DNA of 64,000 bases from Verrucomicrobiia bacterium (GTDB lineage: Bacteria > Verrucomicrobiota > Verrucomicrobiia > Limisphaerales > DSYF01), in NCBI GenBank assembly GCA_035765895.1, contig DASTWL010000047.1, forward strand, positions 1 to 64,000, read 5' to 3'. Positions 24,832-32,812 of this stretch are shown piece after piece. The notes below the pieces were generated by a model. It saw only the letters and a program-made list of their open reading frames with translations, made no database searches and had not been told where the DNA came from. The translations under genes and the position numbers were made by a program. How positions within the stretch are numbered: the first letter of the stretch is position 1; each line of letters begins with the position of its first letter.

Positions 24832-25161
24832 ATGATCGCCAATCACGCCCAGTTCATCGCCGCCCTTGAGGAGAAACGAAAGGTGCGGGTGCAGTTCTAC
24901 TCGCTGCCCGACAACGGCGTTCTCGACCGTGTCTGTGCCCCGATCGATTATGGCCCTGGCGCCGATAATAAAGACGGGCTCAACCGCTACTGGCTCTGGG
25001 ATTACGCCAGCAATACCGGTTCACACACCCTTGGCCTGATGCCCCAGCAAATTGAGGATTTGCAGGTTCTCGGCGAGGTGTTCGATCCCGCGGAATTCAC
25101 CAGCAGGTCTTCACCCGCTCCCGTCGCCTCGTCCGGCGGGGGCAAACCTCCGCTCCTATGA
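24832..25161 (+). CDS. Hypothetical protein with WYL-like opening
   Basis: 109 residues from MIANHAQFIAALEEKRKVRV. The pattern A(I/L)xEKRKVRVQFYS...GVLDRVCAPIDYG recalls the first strands of WYL domains, where a basic helix is followed by V.F.Y......R...P. It then has a distinctive GLNRYWLWDYASNTGSHTLG and PQQIEDLQVLGEVFDPAEF end. I do not know a named family. It lies 26 bases after the Thivi_2564-type stop, so it is probably expressed from site J. The proline/serine tail after residue 90 is likely disordered. Confidence 0.6.
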   Translation: MIANHAQFIAALEEKRKVRVQFYSLPDNGVLDRVCAPIDYGPGADNKDGLNRYWLWDYASNTGSHTLGLMPQQIEDLQVLGEVFDPAEFTSRSSPAPVASSGGGKPPLL

Positions 25162-25464
25162 ACGCATCCCTGGAAACCGCAAGCGGCAAACCCAGACCAC
25201 GCCTACCAGATGTCGGTCGAATCCAATCGCACCTGTTTTCATGGCGGACCGACGTGGATTTCCCGACCCGGGAACAAACCTGCGTCCGGAGCGCCAGCCG
25301 GACGTGGCGGGCGATGTGGATGAAACTCAAACCGTGAACGCGGGATCTTCCAAAGTTATTTTCCGCCGGCGGACGCTGGCCCGTTACCGAAGCGGGCCTT
25401 CGGCGGGCAGGCTCGCTACCTCATAGCCTGCCCAGCATTCCCCGTTCATCTTGAAACGAGCGAA
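25162..25464. other. Intergenic region with a perfect hairpin
   Basis: About 300 bases without a supported gene. A perfect 9-bp stem (GGGCAGGCT at 25405-25413, AGCCTGCCC at 25425-25433) with an 11-base loop sits 30 bases before the GerE gene ATG, where it could shield or end a leader. No T-run follows. No palindrome-family site was seen for the GerE gene. Confidence 0.45.
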
Positions 25465-25905
25465 ATGAAAGAAACGGATCAAAAAGCGGAACGGACCGGC
25501 AACAATTCGCGGGTTGAACAAGCTGAAGCGCGCACCGAGCAGGCCGAATCGCGCACGGAACAAGCCAAAACCCGGACGGAGCAGGCGAAGCTGACACTAC
25601 AGCGCGAAGTGCAAAAGGATGTTCAACTACATCTCGAAACCTCCCCACGACGGCTCAAGAACGTCGTCACGAATGAGACAGCCGAGCCGGAAAATTTACT
25701 GGAACAGTTGACCAGGCGGCAGAGCGAGATTCTGCAACTGATTGCGGAGGGTCAGAACACCAAACAGATCGCCGAGTTGCTGAAGGTCAGCCCCAAGACC
25801 GTAGAGTATCACCGCATGAAGCTGATGGTCGGCCTAAACTTACACGACGTTCCCGGCCTCGTGCGATACGCCCTGCGCGTGGGCTTGATAGCGGCAGGCA
25901 CTTGA
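25465..25905 (+). CDS. GerE (LuxR-type) DNA-binding protein with heptad-repeat coiled coil
   Basis: 146 residues. An N-terminal charged region contains four near-identical heptads (EQAEART, EQAESRT, EQAKTRT, EQAKLT), a parallel coiled-coil signature. A linker follows, then a GerE helix-turn-helix at about 82-142 (LTRRQSEILQLIAEGQNTKQ, then LLKVSPKTVEYHRMKLMVGL). There is no receiver or ligand domain, so dimerisation by the coiled coil probably replaces phosphorylation control. It is a candidate for the regulator of the palindrome promoters, although no direct evidence links them. Its 3' end overlaps the convergent FN3 gene by 119 bases. Confidence 0.8.
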   Translation: MKETDQKAERTGNNSRVEQAEARTEQAESRTEQAKTRTEQAKLTLQREVQKDVQLHLETSPRRLKNVVTNETAEPENLLEQLTRRQSEILQLIAEGQNTKQIAELLKVSPKTVEYHRMKLMVGLNLHDVPGLVRYALRVGLIAAGT

Positions 25906-26551
25906 TGAGCAACTCGCAGCATCGGAGCTGAGTGTCGCGGGCACAGTAAAAGCGTTTAGGGAAGCTCGGTGCATTCGCGTCAATAAAATCGAGCAAACCT
26001 TCAGCGCCCAGCGAGACGTTTCCTATCGTTGTCCACATCCTGAAATCCGGCGTCGCTTGGATGTCATAGGTGCGGCCAACCGGGCCAGCCACGGTCAGAA
26101 TTACGCGCCGGTCGAATGCCACTCGTATCCGAAGGTCGACCGCACTCGGCGTCGTGTAGACAACTTCCGCAGAGTAATCGCTTTCCGGCCCGACGGAGTT
26201 GATGGCGGTCGCCACAAAATAATAGGTCTGACCGGCTTGGAGGTTGGTGATGGTGGCGTTCTTTACCGCGCTGCTGACGGATACTCTGGCAGTGTAAACC
26301 CGCGTGGTGGTGCCGCAATAGACATTGTAACCTGCGAGACTTGCCTCGTTGTTGTTGGAATCCCGCGCCAGGTTCACATTCACCGTTGAGCCCCGAATTC
26401 CAGTCAAGGACGCTAACATCAGCAAGGCCATGAAGAGAGCGTGAAAGAGACTGGCTCCCGGCACACCAGCCAGCCACGTGATCGATGAATTGCAGCAACG
26501 CTCCAAGCCGGCCCGTCCATTGGTTTGTTCAATGTTGTTTCTCATGAACAA
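25787..26551 (-). CDS. Exported fibronectin type III protein
   Basis: 254 residues. A signal/anchor hydrophobic run (SLFHALFMALLMLASLTGI, about 34-52) is followed by an FN3 domain at about 57-140 (VNLARDSNNNEASLAGYNVY, then ATITNLQAGQTYYFVATAIN and SDYSAEVVYTTP) and a second beta domain ending FIDANAPSFPKRFYCA. The family end should fall near here; the extra 45 residues run antisense through the end of the GerE gene and look non-functional, suggesting loss of the native stop codon. No palindrome site precedes it. Likely periplasmic or surface located. Confidence 0.7.
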   Translation of the reverse strand: MFMRNNIEQTNGRAGLERCCNSSITWLAGVPGASLFHALFMALLMLASLTGIRGSTVNVNLARDSNNNEASLAGYNVYCGTTTRVYTARVSVSSAVKNATITNLQAGQTYYFVATAINSVGPESDYSAEVVYTTPSAVDLRIRVAFDRRVILTVAGPVGRTYDIQATPDFRMWTTIGNVSLGAEGLLDFIDANAPSFPKRFYCARDTQLRCCELLIKCLPLSSPRAGRIARGRERRVSLGRPSASCGDTLRSWG

Positions 26552-26730
26552 CCATCACGGATTGGCGGAGTTCTCGCGACTAGGACATTCCTTACAGCCA
26601 CCAGAAAAACTCTTGGTTGCAACTCTGTAGTCCCGACCTGGAACGCAAGCAGGTGAAAGGAACGGGACAACAGCAATCCTGGCGTAAAAGTGTATCGTGT
26701 CTGCTCCAAGCTGGAGTCTGTAACCCGGAG

Positions 26731-26775
26731 GTAGGGTAATACCCCATATCGCCCGGCAGGCGCACTGTTCATTAT
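26731..26775 (+). promoter_or_regulatory. Palindrome promoter site K (CBM48-DUF883-YqjE operon)
   Basis: GTAGGGT-AAT-ACCCCAT (26731-26747), followed after CATAT and 20 bases by CATTAT (26770-26775), a good -10. Predicted start near 26782; leader of about 58 bases to ATG 26840. Confidence 0.72.
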
Positions 26776-26839
26776 GATCACGTTCAGCGAGGCCATTCTT
26801 CCGCGCCCGGAAGACAAGCGGCTCGGGACATTCACTCCT

Positions 26840-27229
26840 ATGAAACATAACAAAAAGAAGGACCTGACAAGCAGCGCCGCTTCTCAACAACCGGAACCTG
26901 TCTGCTTTGAATTCACTCATCCGACCGCCCGCTCCGTTTGCATCGCCGGAACGTTTAACGACTGGCAGCCACAAGCCAAACCCATGCACCGCATAGAAGC
27001 GGGTCACTGGATGGAGAGCACGGCTTTGGCCGCCGGGACCTACGAATACTGCTTCGTGGTGGACGGTCAATGGATGCCTGACCCGCTGGCCAGCCAAACC
27101 GTGCCCAACCCTTTCGGTGGGATGAACTCGATCCTGAAAGTTCACAGTTCGCCGCAGGTCGCCCATCGTGCCGACGGAATGACTTTACCACTCAAAAATG
27201 CAAACAATCCACCAACACAAAAATCATGA
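26840..27229 (+). CDS. CBM48 / AMPK-type glycogen-binding domain protein
   Basis: 129 residues. After a Lys-rich start, a single early-set domain occupies about 22-105: VCFEFTHPTARSVCIAGTFN, DWQPQAKPM, then LAAGTYEYCFVVDGQWMPDP and NPFGGMNSILKV. The (A/G)xFNDW and Y.F.VDG.W..DP motifs are diagnostic of AMPK-beta/isoamylase N-terminal domains that bind alpha-glucans. It has no catalytic domain. It is first in a tightly packed operon (four-base overlap with the next gene) of envelope-stress genes. Confidence 0.82.
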   Translation: MKHNKKKDLTSSAASQQPEPVCFEFTHPTARSVCIAGTFNDWQPQAKPMHRIEAGHWMESTALAAGTYEYCFVVDGQWMPDPLASQTVPNPFGGMNSILKVHSSPQVAHRADGMTLPLKNANNPPTQKS

Positions 27230-27531
27230 GCAAGGAAGCCCAAGCCATCAGTAACGACGCCAGCCAACTGGCCGAAAACGCACGCACCTTGGTGGCGGCA
27301 ACCGCAGACGTGGCCGGAGAAAAGGTCAGCGAAGCCCGCAAGCGCCTCGCCACGGCACTGGAAAGTGGCAAGGAGATGTATGGCCGCGTGCGCGACAAGA
27401 CAGTCGCCGGCGCCAAGGTGGTGGATCAAACCGTCCGCGAAAATCCTTATCAAGCCATCGCCATCGGCGCCGCGGTCGGCGCACTGATTGGTTATTTGGC
27501 CGCCCGCCGGTGCGCTTGCAACCGTGATTGA
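27226..27531 (+). CDS. DUF883 family protein (ElaB/YqjD-like)
   Basis: 101 residues. A long amphipathic helix (about 1-70, SKEAQAISNDASQLAENART then AGEKVSEARKRLATAL) is followed by the family C-terminus: VRENPYQAIAIGAAVGALIG and YLAARR, a glycine-zipper membrane anchor. ElaB/YqjD relatives are inner-membrane proteins that associate with ribosomes in stationary phase. It overlaps the CBM48 gene by four bases (ATGA), and YqjE-like and YqjK-like genes follow, repeating the yqjD-yqjE-yqjK order of enterobacteria. Confidence 0.88.
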   Translation: MSKEAQAISNDASQLAENARTLVAATADVAGEKVSEARKRLATALESGKEMYGRVRDKTVAGAKVVDQTVRENPYQAIAIGAAVGALIGYLAARRCACNRD

Positions 27532-27537
27532 TTCCGT

Positions 27538-27927
27538 ATGGCAGGATCCATGATCAGTTACCGGCATCTGCCCGCAACCTTGAAGCGGACGGTGCGCCGG
27601 CTGTTGCGCATCGGGGAAAACCGGCTTGAACTATTGACGGTGGAAGTGCAGGAGGAGCGTATGCATCTCCTGCACACGTTCCTGCTGGCCTTGGGCATGG
27701 CGGTGTTCGGGCTGCTTGCCGCGCTGACGCTTAGTGCGGCCATCGTGATCATGTTCTGGGCTTACTCACCGGTGATCGTCCTCCTGATCTTGACCGGCCT
27801 CCACGCAGCCGCAGGAGCTTGGCTCGCCCGGCTACTCGCCGGACGACTGCGCGACTGGCAGATACTTCCCGCCACGCTGGATCAACTTCGAAAGGACCGG
27901 GCATGTTTGGAAACCATTCTGGAATGA
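27538..27927 (+). CDS. YqjE-like phage-holin-family membrane protein
   Basis: 129 residues. An amphipathic N-terminus (LPATLKRTVRRLLRIGENRL, then ELLTVEVQEERMHLLH) precedes two membrane helices (TFLLALGMAVFGLLAALTLS and VIVLLILTGLHAAAGAWLA). Matches the YqjE/holin superfamily III pattern. Translated between DUF883 (six bases upstream) and the YqjK-like gene (ATGA overlap). The role is presumably membrane organisation under stress; no lysis function is implied. Confidence 0.82.
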   Translation: MAGSMISYRHLPATLKRTVRRLLRIGENRLELLTVEVQEERMHLLHTFLLALGMAVFGLLAALTLSAAIVIMFWAYSPVIVLLILTGLHAAAGAWLARLLAGRLRDWQILPATLDQLRKDRACLETILE

Positions 27928-28229
27928 ATCCGCTGGCTGCGCGGAGGCAGTTATTGATCGCCGAAAGCGAACTCAACCGCGCCGGACTGGCCGACGATAT
28001 GACCACGCTGACGGTGGGTGTTCGCACGCTCATCGCGCGAGCCAAATCCTTCGGTTCGCTTGCCTCGGCAGCCGCTGTGCTCGTGGCGGGCGTCACCGCC
28101 TTCCGCCGCGGCAAGTCCAGGAACGCCGAAGCAAAGCCATCATGGTTGCCGAAAATTCTCAAAGGCACAGGGCTGGTCTCAACCCTCTGGCAAGCGTTCC
28201 GCCGGCAAGGTGGCAATCAACCAGAATGA
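27924..28229 (+). CDS. YqjK-like protein
   Basis: 101 residues from the ATG at 27924 that overlaps the YqjE stop (ATGA). Opens NPLAARRQLLIAESELNRAG, the recurring start of these proteins (L..R+..L...S...R..L), and has a weakly hydrophobic middle (SLASAAAVLVAGVTAFRRGK) and a closing WLPKILKGTGLVSTLWQAFR. Third of the yqjD-yqjE-yqjK set. A start at 27903 is open but would overlap the YqjE coding end more deeply. Confidence 0.75.
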   Translation: MNPLAARRQLLIAESELNRAGLADDMTTLTVGVRTLIARAKSFGSLASAAAVLVAGVTAFRRGKSRNAEAKPSWLPKILKGTGLVSTLWQAFRRQGGNQPE

Positions 28230-28255
28230 TAGAAACACACCGGAAAGGCAGAGGT

Positions 28256-28963
28256 ATGCTACGAAGCTTGAAACAACTCTACGGAAACCAACTCGGCGCG
28301 TCCGATGGCGACATCGGCTTGGTGCAGGATTTTTATTTTGACGATCATAACTGGGCGATCCGTTATCTGGTCGTGGACACAGGTTCGTGGTTGCCGGGCC
28401 GACAGGTGTTGCTTGCGCCTCATGCCCTCGGCCGCCTTGATCAGTCGGAAAAAATCCTGCGCGTGAACCTGACCCGGAAACAGATTCAGGACTGCCCGGT
28501 GATTGAGTCCCGCCAGCCGGTGTCGCGCCAATACGAAGCGGAGTATTACCGATACTATGGCTGGCCCTACTACTGGCAGGGTGCCGGCTTGTGGGGCATG
28601 AGCGGCTTTCCCGTCTTGGAACTGCCTGTAAAGCCGCTCCCGAGCGAATCAGCCGCCGTATTTGGCCCGCAACTGGAAAGGCCCGAGTCGCATCTGCGGA
28701 GCACGCAGGCGATGAACGGTTACCACCTCCGGGCCGGCGAGGAAATCATCGGCCACGTGTGTGACTATATGATGGACGCGCAAAGCTGGGCCATTGGTCA
28801 ACTCGTCATCCGGACCGGACATCGCCTGACCGGCAAGGAGGTGCTGGTTGAAGTGAAGAACATAAACCGCATCAGCTACGAAGAATCCACTGTTTTTGCC
28901 AGTCTGACCAAGGACGGCATTGAGCAAAGTCCTGCACGCTTGCTCACTCCAGTCGGCAATTGA
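28256..28963 (+). CDS. PRC-barrel domain protein 1 (two barrels)
   Basis: 235 residues from ATG 28256, preceded by AGAGGT at ideal spacing; an in-frame ATG at 28226 overlaps the previous stop. Two PRC-barrel domains occupy about 1-80 (GDIGLVQDFYFDDHNWAIRY, LVVDTGSWLPGRQVLLAP) and 150-225 (IIGHVCDYMMDAQSWAIGQL, TGHRLTGKEVLVEVKNI). They are separated by an aromatic loop (YYRYYGWPYYWQG). PRC barrels are beta domains for protein or RNA contacts. The gene closes the site K operon. A paralogue lies at 29333. Confidence 0.85.
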   Translation: MLRSLKQLYGNQLGASDGDIGLVQDFYFDDHNWAIRYLVVDTGSWLPGRQVLLAPHALGRLDQSEKILRVNLTRKQIQDCPVIESRQPVSRQYEAEYYRYYGWPYYWQGAGLWGMSGFPVLELPVKPLPSESAAVFGPQLERPESHLRSTQAMNGYHLRAGEEIIGHVCDYMMDAQSWAIGQLVIRTGHRLTGKEVLVEVKNINRISYEESTVFASLTKDGIEQSPARLLTPVGN

Positions 28964-29184
28964 GAATCGGTTGGCAAAGCTGGTGAAGTTGTGGAGACGT
29001 CTGCCAGCAATGGACGAGTTTTCAGCAGCCGTGCCTGGAAGACGTTCACATTATGTGGCCTCTATGATCTTACGGCGGGATTCAACTCATCAATAAGACT
29101 CCTATCGAATACATGCGGGGGCTTCTCTCCCGGTTCTAGCTGTCCAGGAAGCTGGCACAAGCCATGGATTCTCGGGGCTTCAAG
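28964..29184. other. Intergenic region upstream of site L
   Basis: 220 bases between the PRC genes without any gene I can support; together with site L and its leader the non-coding stretch is about 370 bases. No strong hairpin seen. Confidence 0.4.
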
Positions 29185-29229
29185 GTGGGGTTTCACCCCA
29201 TGGCACAAGACGCCGCGTCAAGGCACATT
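29185..29229 (+). promoter_or_regulatory. Palindrome promoter site L (second PRC-barrel gene)
   Basis: GTGGGGT-TTC-ACCCCAT (29185-29201), 20 bases after CATGG the hexamer CACATT (29224-29229). Predicted start near 29236; leader of about 97 bases. Confidence 0.65.
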
Positions 29230-29332
29230 CGGGTGTTGGCCCCGCGCGAAACACGGCAATCGCTTTCTCAAACGCCTTGTCCATGCGGCGCCGGCAATGA
29301 ACAAGAAAGGCGTAGAACGCGAAGGAATTATT

Positions 29333-30181
29333 ATGTTAAGCAAAGCCAAAACACTGAGGGGTTATTCATTGCAAAATATCGACGGGGAAACCATCGGAAA
29401 GGTCAAGGAATTCCACTTCGACGACCGGTATTGGACCGTTCGCTATCTGGTCGCCAACACGGGCCCCCGGCTCACGGGCCGACAGGTGCTGATCTCCCCG
29501 CAAGCGCTGATCGCAGTGAATCATGATCATAAAAATATCGTCACCGATTTAACCAAAAAGCAGATCGAGAGCAGTCCTGTCGTGGCCACTGACAAGCCCG
29601 TCTCGCGACAGCGTGAGGAAGAGTTGCAATCTCACTATGGCTGGTGGCCCTACTGGAGTATGGGCCCATATGCCGGGCTCGGGCATCCCGTGCCTGACTC
29701 ACTATCCGAGAGGGCCCAAGCAGGGACACGAGTGGAAGCGAAACCGACGGGCGATCCAACCCTGCGCAGCATGCAGCACGTTAGGGGGTATCGCATTCAG
29801 GTCGCGGACGGCGAGATTGGCCACGTCGAGGATTTTCTCATCGATGACGCGACGTGGGCGATTCGCTACCTGCTGGTTGCCACGCGGAACTGGTGGCCCG
29901 GAAAGAAGGTCCTGGTTTCACCGCTATGGATCGAGCGCGTGAGTTGGAGCGAGTCGAAAGTTTTCGTAAATCTCTCCCTCGACGCCATCAGGCAGTCGCC
30001 CGAATACACGGAGGCAGCTCTCCTGACTCGGGATTACGAGACCAGACTCCATCGCCATTACGACCGCCACGGTTACTGGGTTGCAGAAATGGTGGTTGCG
30101 GAGCACACCCTTTGGCAACTCAAGGACGGAACCATCCAGTCGCAGGCTAATCGCGGCCCAGCGAAAGCGACCTTGTTATGA
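29333..30181 (+). CDS. PRC-barrel domain protein 2 (two barrels)
   Basis: 282 residues from ATG 29333, with AAGGA eight bases upstream. Barrel 1 at about 1-80 (LRGYSLQNIDGETIGKVKEF, then TGRQVLISPQALIAV) and barrel 2 at about 145-220 (MQHVRGYRIQVADGEIGHVE, then WWPGKKVLVSPLWIERVSWS). They are linked by the same kind of aromatic segment (SHYGWWPYWSMGPY) as PRC protein 1, showing ancient duplication. It has an extra 55-residue C-terminus. It has its own palindrome promoter (site L). Confidence 0.85.
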   Translation: MLSKAKTLRGYSLQNIDGETIGKVKEFHFDDRYWTVRYLVANTGPRLTGRQVLISPQALIAVNHDHKNIVTDLTKKQIESSPVVATDKPVSRQREEELQSHYGWWPYWSMGPYAGLGHPVPDSLSERAQAGTRVEAKPTGDPTLRSMQHVRGYRIQVADGEIGHVEDFLIDDATWAIRYLLVATRNWWPGKKVLVSPLWIERVSWSESKVFVNLSLDAIRQSPEYTEAALLTRDYETRLHRHYDRHGYWVAEMVVAEHTLWQLKDGTIQSQANRGPAKATLL

Positions 30182-30294
30182 ACCATACCAAACTTGGATC
30201 AGGCTCTTGGCGGCGGAGCATGCGTTAGAGCTGGAATCTGTACGCGTCAAAGTCACTGCTTTCCGCCGGCACTTTCGGGAAACTTTTCAACCCG

Positions 30295-31290
30295 ATGCGA
30301 ACATTGTTACAGAAAGCGAAACAGTCAAACTGCTGGCGCGCCGTCAAGCAGGCCCGAACGCGTTGGGCGGAAGTGGATGGCGACCAACGTGCCGCCGCCT
30401 TTGCCTATTACCTGCTGTTGTCGCTCCTGCCTTTGACCATTCTGCTCGTGACCGTGGGGTCGCTGTTCGTCGACCGCGAAGTAACGACACAAGCGATCAT
30501 TAAGTTGGTCAATTACTACATGCCGCTGACCAGCGAACAAGAGAGCGCTGCCGTGGCGGGTATCAGCGAATGGTTGCAAGCGCGCGGCAAGATCAGCCTC
30601 GCCGCACTGCCGCTGTTGGTCTGGGGCGCGCTGAAATTCCTGCGCACGCTGATTCGGACCACGAATCGCATCTGGCATTCGAAGACTTACAACTGGTGGC
30701 GCTTGCCGTTGCAAAGCGTCGGCTTGTTCGGCATCACAGCCAGCGCGGTGATGATCGGCGTCTTGCTGCCCGGGGTGGCGCAGCTGGTCCGGGACTGGTT
30801 CACGGCTCCTCTCCAATTTCCCGAGTGGACGTTTACCCTGATGTTCAAGTTCGTCCCGTGGCTCGTGCTGTTCTATGGCTTGATCATGATCTACCGGCTG
30901 GCGCCCAGCAGGGCCACCCGGTTTTCCGAAGTCTGGCTCGGTTCGCTGGGTGCGACCGGATTGATCTGGCTTGCCGAAGGGCTATTCCTGGTTTACGCGA
31001 CACACTTTGCGCACCTAAACCTGCTCTACGGTGCACTCGGCGGCATCGTGGCATTCCTGCTCTGGCTGTATCTCTCAAGCTGCGTTGGCGTGTTCGGCAT
31101 TTGCTTTCGTGCAGCGCGGGGGGAGGTTCGAGGGAGTTTACTGGCAGCGCCAGGACCAATGAGACCTTCTCAGGGCCGCCTTGAGGGACCGATCCATCTC
31201 CAAGTTGCCGCCGATTTTTCAATGGCTGTCGGGCAACAGGTTTCCCCACATTCATCACTTAACGCCGCGGATTCCCAATTACACCCTTGA
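30295..31290 (+). CDS. YihY/BrkB-family membrane protein, C-terminus possibly replaced
   Basis: 331 residues with about six membrane helices. Typical YihY landmarks: DGDQRAAAFAYYLLLSLLPL, then FLRTLIRTTNRIWHS, YRLAPSRATRFSEVWLGSLG and LYGALGGIVAFLLWLYLSSC. Homology should end with FGICFRAARGEVR near 31130. The following 50 residues overlap, in another frame, the desaturase remnant at 31185, indicating that a deletion fused the 3' end to foreign sequence. The membrane part appears complete, so it may function. No palindrome site lies directly upstream; it may be read from site L. Confidence 0.8.
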   Translation: MRTLLQKAKQSNCWRAVKQARTRWAEVDGDQRAAAFAYYLLLSLLPLTILLVTVGSLFVDREVTTQAIIKLVNYYMPLTSEQESAAVAGISEWLQARGKISLAALPLLVWGALKFLRTLIRTTNRIWHSKTYNWWRLPLQSVGLFGITASAVMIGVLLPGVAQLVRDWFTAPLQFPEWTFTLMFKFVPWLVLFYGLIMIYRLAPSRATRFSEVWLGSLGATGLIWLAEGLFLVYATHFAHLNLLYGALGGIVAFLLWLYLSSCVGVFGICFRAARGEVRGSLLAAPGPMRPSQGRLEGPIHLQVAADFSMAVGQQVSPHSSLNAADSQLHP

Positions 31291-31447
31291 CGGCGCCACC
31301 AAGGCGGAGCCTTTGTTTCAAAAGGTGCCGGCGATCACGCAGTTCGCTAGCCTGAAATCCTTCACCTCCCGCCTCTGGGATGAGAAGCCGCATCATCTGG
31401 CTGGCCTCGGTCATCTTCGAAATCTTCAGCGGATGACACCCAATTGA
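31185..31447 (+). pseudogene. Fatty-acid desaturase C-terminal remnant
   Basis: About 85 residues: ISKLPPIFQWLSGNRFPHIH, then HLTPRIPNYTLDGATKAEPL and ITQFASLKSFTSRLWDE, ending at TGA 31445-31447. This matches the C-terminus of DesA-type acyl-lipid desaturases: W-x-x-GN-IGFHHIHHLxPRIPNYxL...SLKSxxxRLWDE. The third histidine box is partly kept (HIHH), but the first two boxes and all membrane helices are gone. It lies at the end of yihY and is a deletion relic. Confidence 0.8.
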
Positions 31448-31511
31448 CCGGCCTCTTCCCTCACTAAATTGCGGGTGAAGCAGGGCCTCCAAAACACCAC
31501 ACCCGCCCTCC

Positions 31512-32753
31512 TCATTGCTTCACCAACCGGCGCACGACACCCTTGAGCGTCAGACCCTGGGCTAGAATGGAAAAGATGACCACGATGTAGGTCACGGCCA
31601 GCACGATTTCTCGTTCGTTCCCGGCAGGGAGTGACAACGCCAACGCAACGGAAATGCCGCCGCGTAGTCCGCCCCACGTCATGATGGTGACGGCGCCGGG
31701 TGTGAAATCACGACAGCGACGGATGACGGTCAAGGGCAGGACCACACTCACCCAACGCGCCAGCAGAATGGCCGGAACGGCGATCAGTCCCGCGAGAAGC
31801 AAATCACGCGTGAAGGCCAGCACCAGAATTTCCAGGCCGATCAGCACGAAGAGTAATGCATTCAGGATTTCATCAATCAATTCCCAGAAAGCATCGAGAT
31901 TTTTGCGCGTGATGTCACTCATGGCAAACTGCCGCCCGTGATTGCCGATGAACAATCCCGCGACCACGACGGCGATGGGGCCGCTGACGTGAATCGCGGC
32001 GGCTAACGCATAACCACCCATCACCAAGGCCAGGGTCAGCATCACCTCCACCCGATAATTATCCACACTTTTCAACAGGCGATAGGCAATCCACCCGATG
32101 AGGAAGCCGAAGATTGCTCCACCCACAGCCTCTTCGAGAAACAGCAGTCCGATGTGTCCCGCCGAAGCGTGCTGGCCGCTTACGGCGATTTCCCGAAGGA
32201 CAATGAATGCCACCACGCCAATGCCGTCGTTGAACAGAGATTCCCCGGCGATCTGAACTTCCAGACTGCGCGGCACTTTAGCCTCTTTCAAAATCCCGAT
32301 CACCGCGACCGGATCGGTTGGCGATATCAACGCGCCGAAGAGCAGGCACCAGACGTAGCTCAGTTTGAACCCGAGCCACCCCAACGCAAACCAAACAAGC
32401 GTGCCGAACACGAACATCGAGATGAGCACGCCCACGATGGCAAGCGTGGCGATGACGCTTCGGTGTTCGGCCAGATCCGTTAGGTTAATATGCAGGGCAC
32501 CCGCGAACAGGAGAAAACAAAGCATGCCCTGCATCAGCGTGTTGTCGAAATCAATTTGCCCGAGCAAATGCTCGGCTGCCTGATGGATTCGCGGCGCAAA
32601 ATGTCCGGCACCAATCAATCCAAGCGAGACAAGGAGCGCAATCAGCATCACCCCAATCGTCGCCGGCAGCTTGAAGTAGCGGAAGTTCAGATAGCTGAAG
32701 ATCGCCGTCAACGAGATGAGGATCGCGGTGATTTGAAACACGGTCACTGGCAT
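31512..32753 (-). CDS. CPA1-type Na+/H+ antiporter (NhaP-like)
   Basis: 413 residues with about 12 membrane helices. The ion-binding core is visible: LFGALISPTDPVAVIGILKE (TDP motif), then LEVQIAGESLFNDGIGVVAF (ND motif) and ITRKNLDAFWELIDEILNAL, with MTWGGLRGGISVALALSLP near the C-terminus. Exchanges Na+ (or K+) for H+ across the inner membrane, in keeping with salt and pH stress. Start at 32753 (MPVTVFQITA). It is the last gene of the island under palindrome control: site M on its own strand has a perfect -10 at the standard distance. A second, unrelated CPA1 antiporter is at 37171. Confidence 0.88.
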   Translation of the reverse strand: MPVTVFQITAILISLTAIFSYLNFRYFKLPATIGVMLIALLVSLGLIGAGHFAPRIHQAAEHLLGQIDFDNTLMQGMLCFLLFAGALHINLTDLAEHRSVIATLAIVGVLISMFVFGTLVWFALGWLGFKLSYVWCLLFGALISPTDPVAVIGILKEAKVPRSLEVQIAGESLFNDGIGVVAFIVLREIAVSGQHASAGHIGLLFLEEAVGGAIFGFLIGWIAYRLLKSVDNYRVEVMLTLALVMGGYALAAAIHVSGPIAVVVAGLFIGNHGRQFAMSDITRKNLDAFWELIDEILNALLFVLIGLEILVLAFTRDLLLAGLIAVPAILLARWVSVVLPLTVIRRCRDFTPGAVTIMTWGGLRGGISVALALSLPAGNEREIVLAVTYIVVIFSILAQGLTLKGVVRRLVKQ

Positions 32754-32812
32754 AAGCCTAGAGCCGTCTCTGCGAAAAGGAAAGCAACGCAGACCCGGCT
32801 TTCGCCCCCGGA

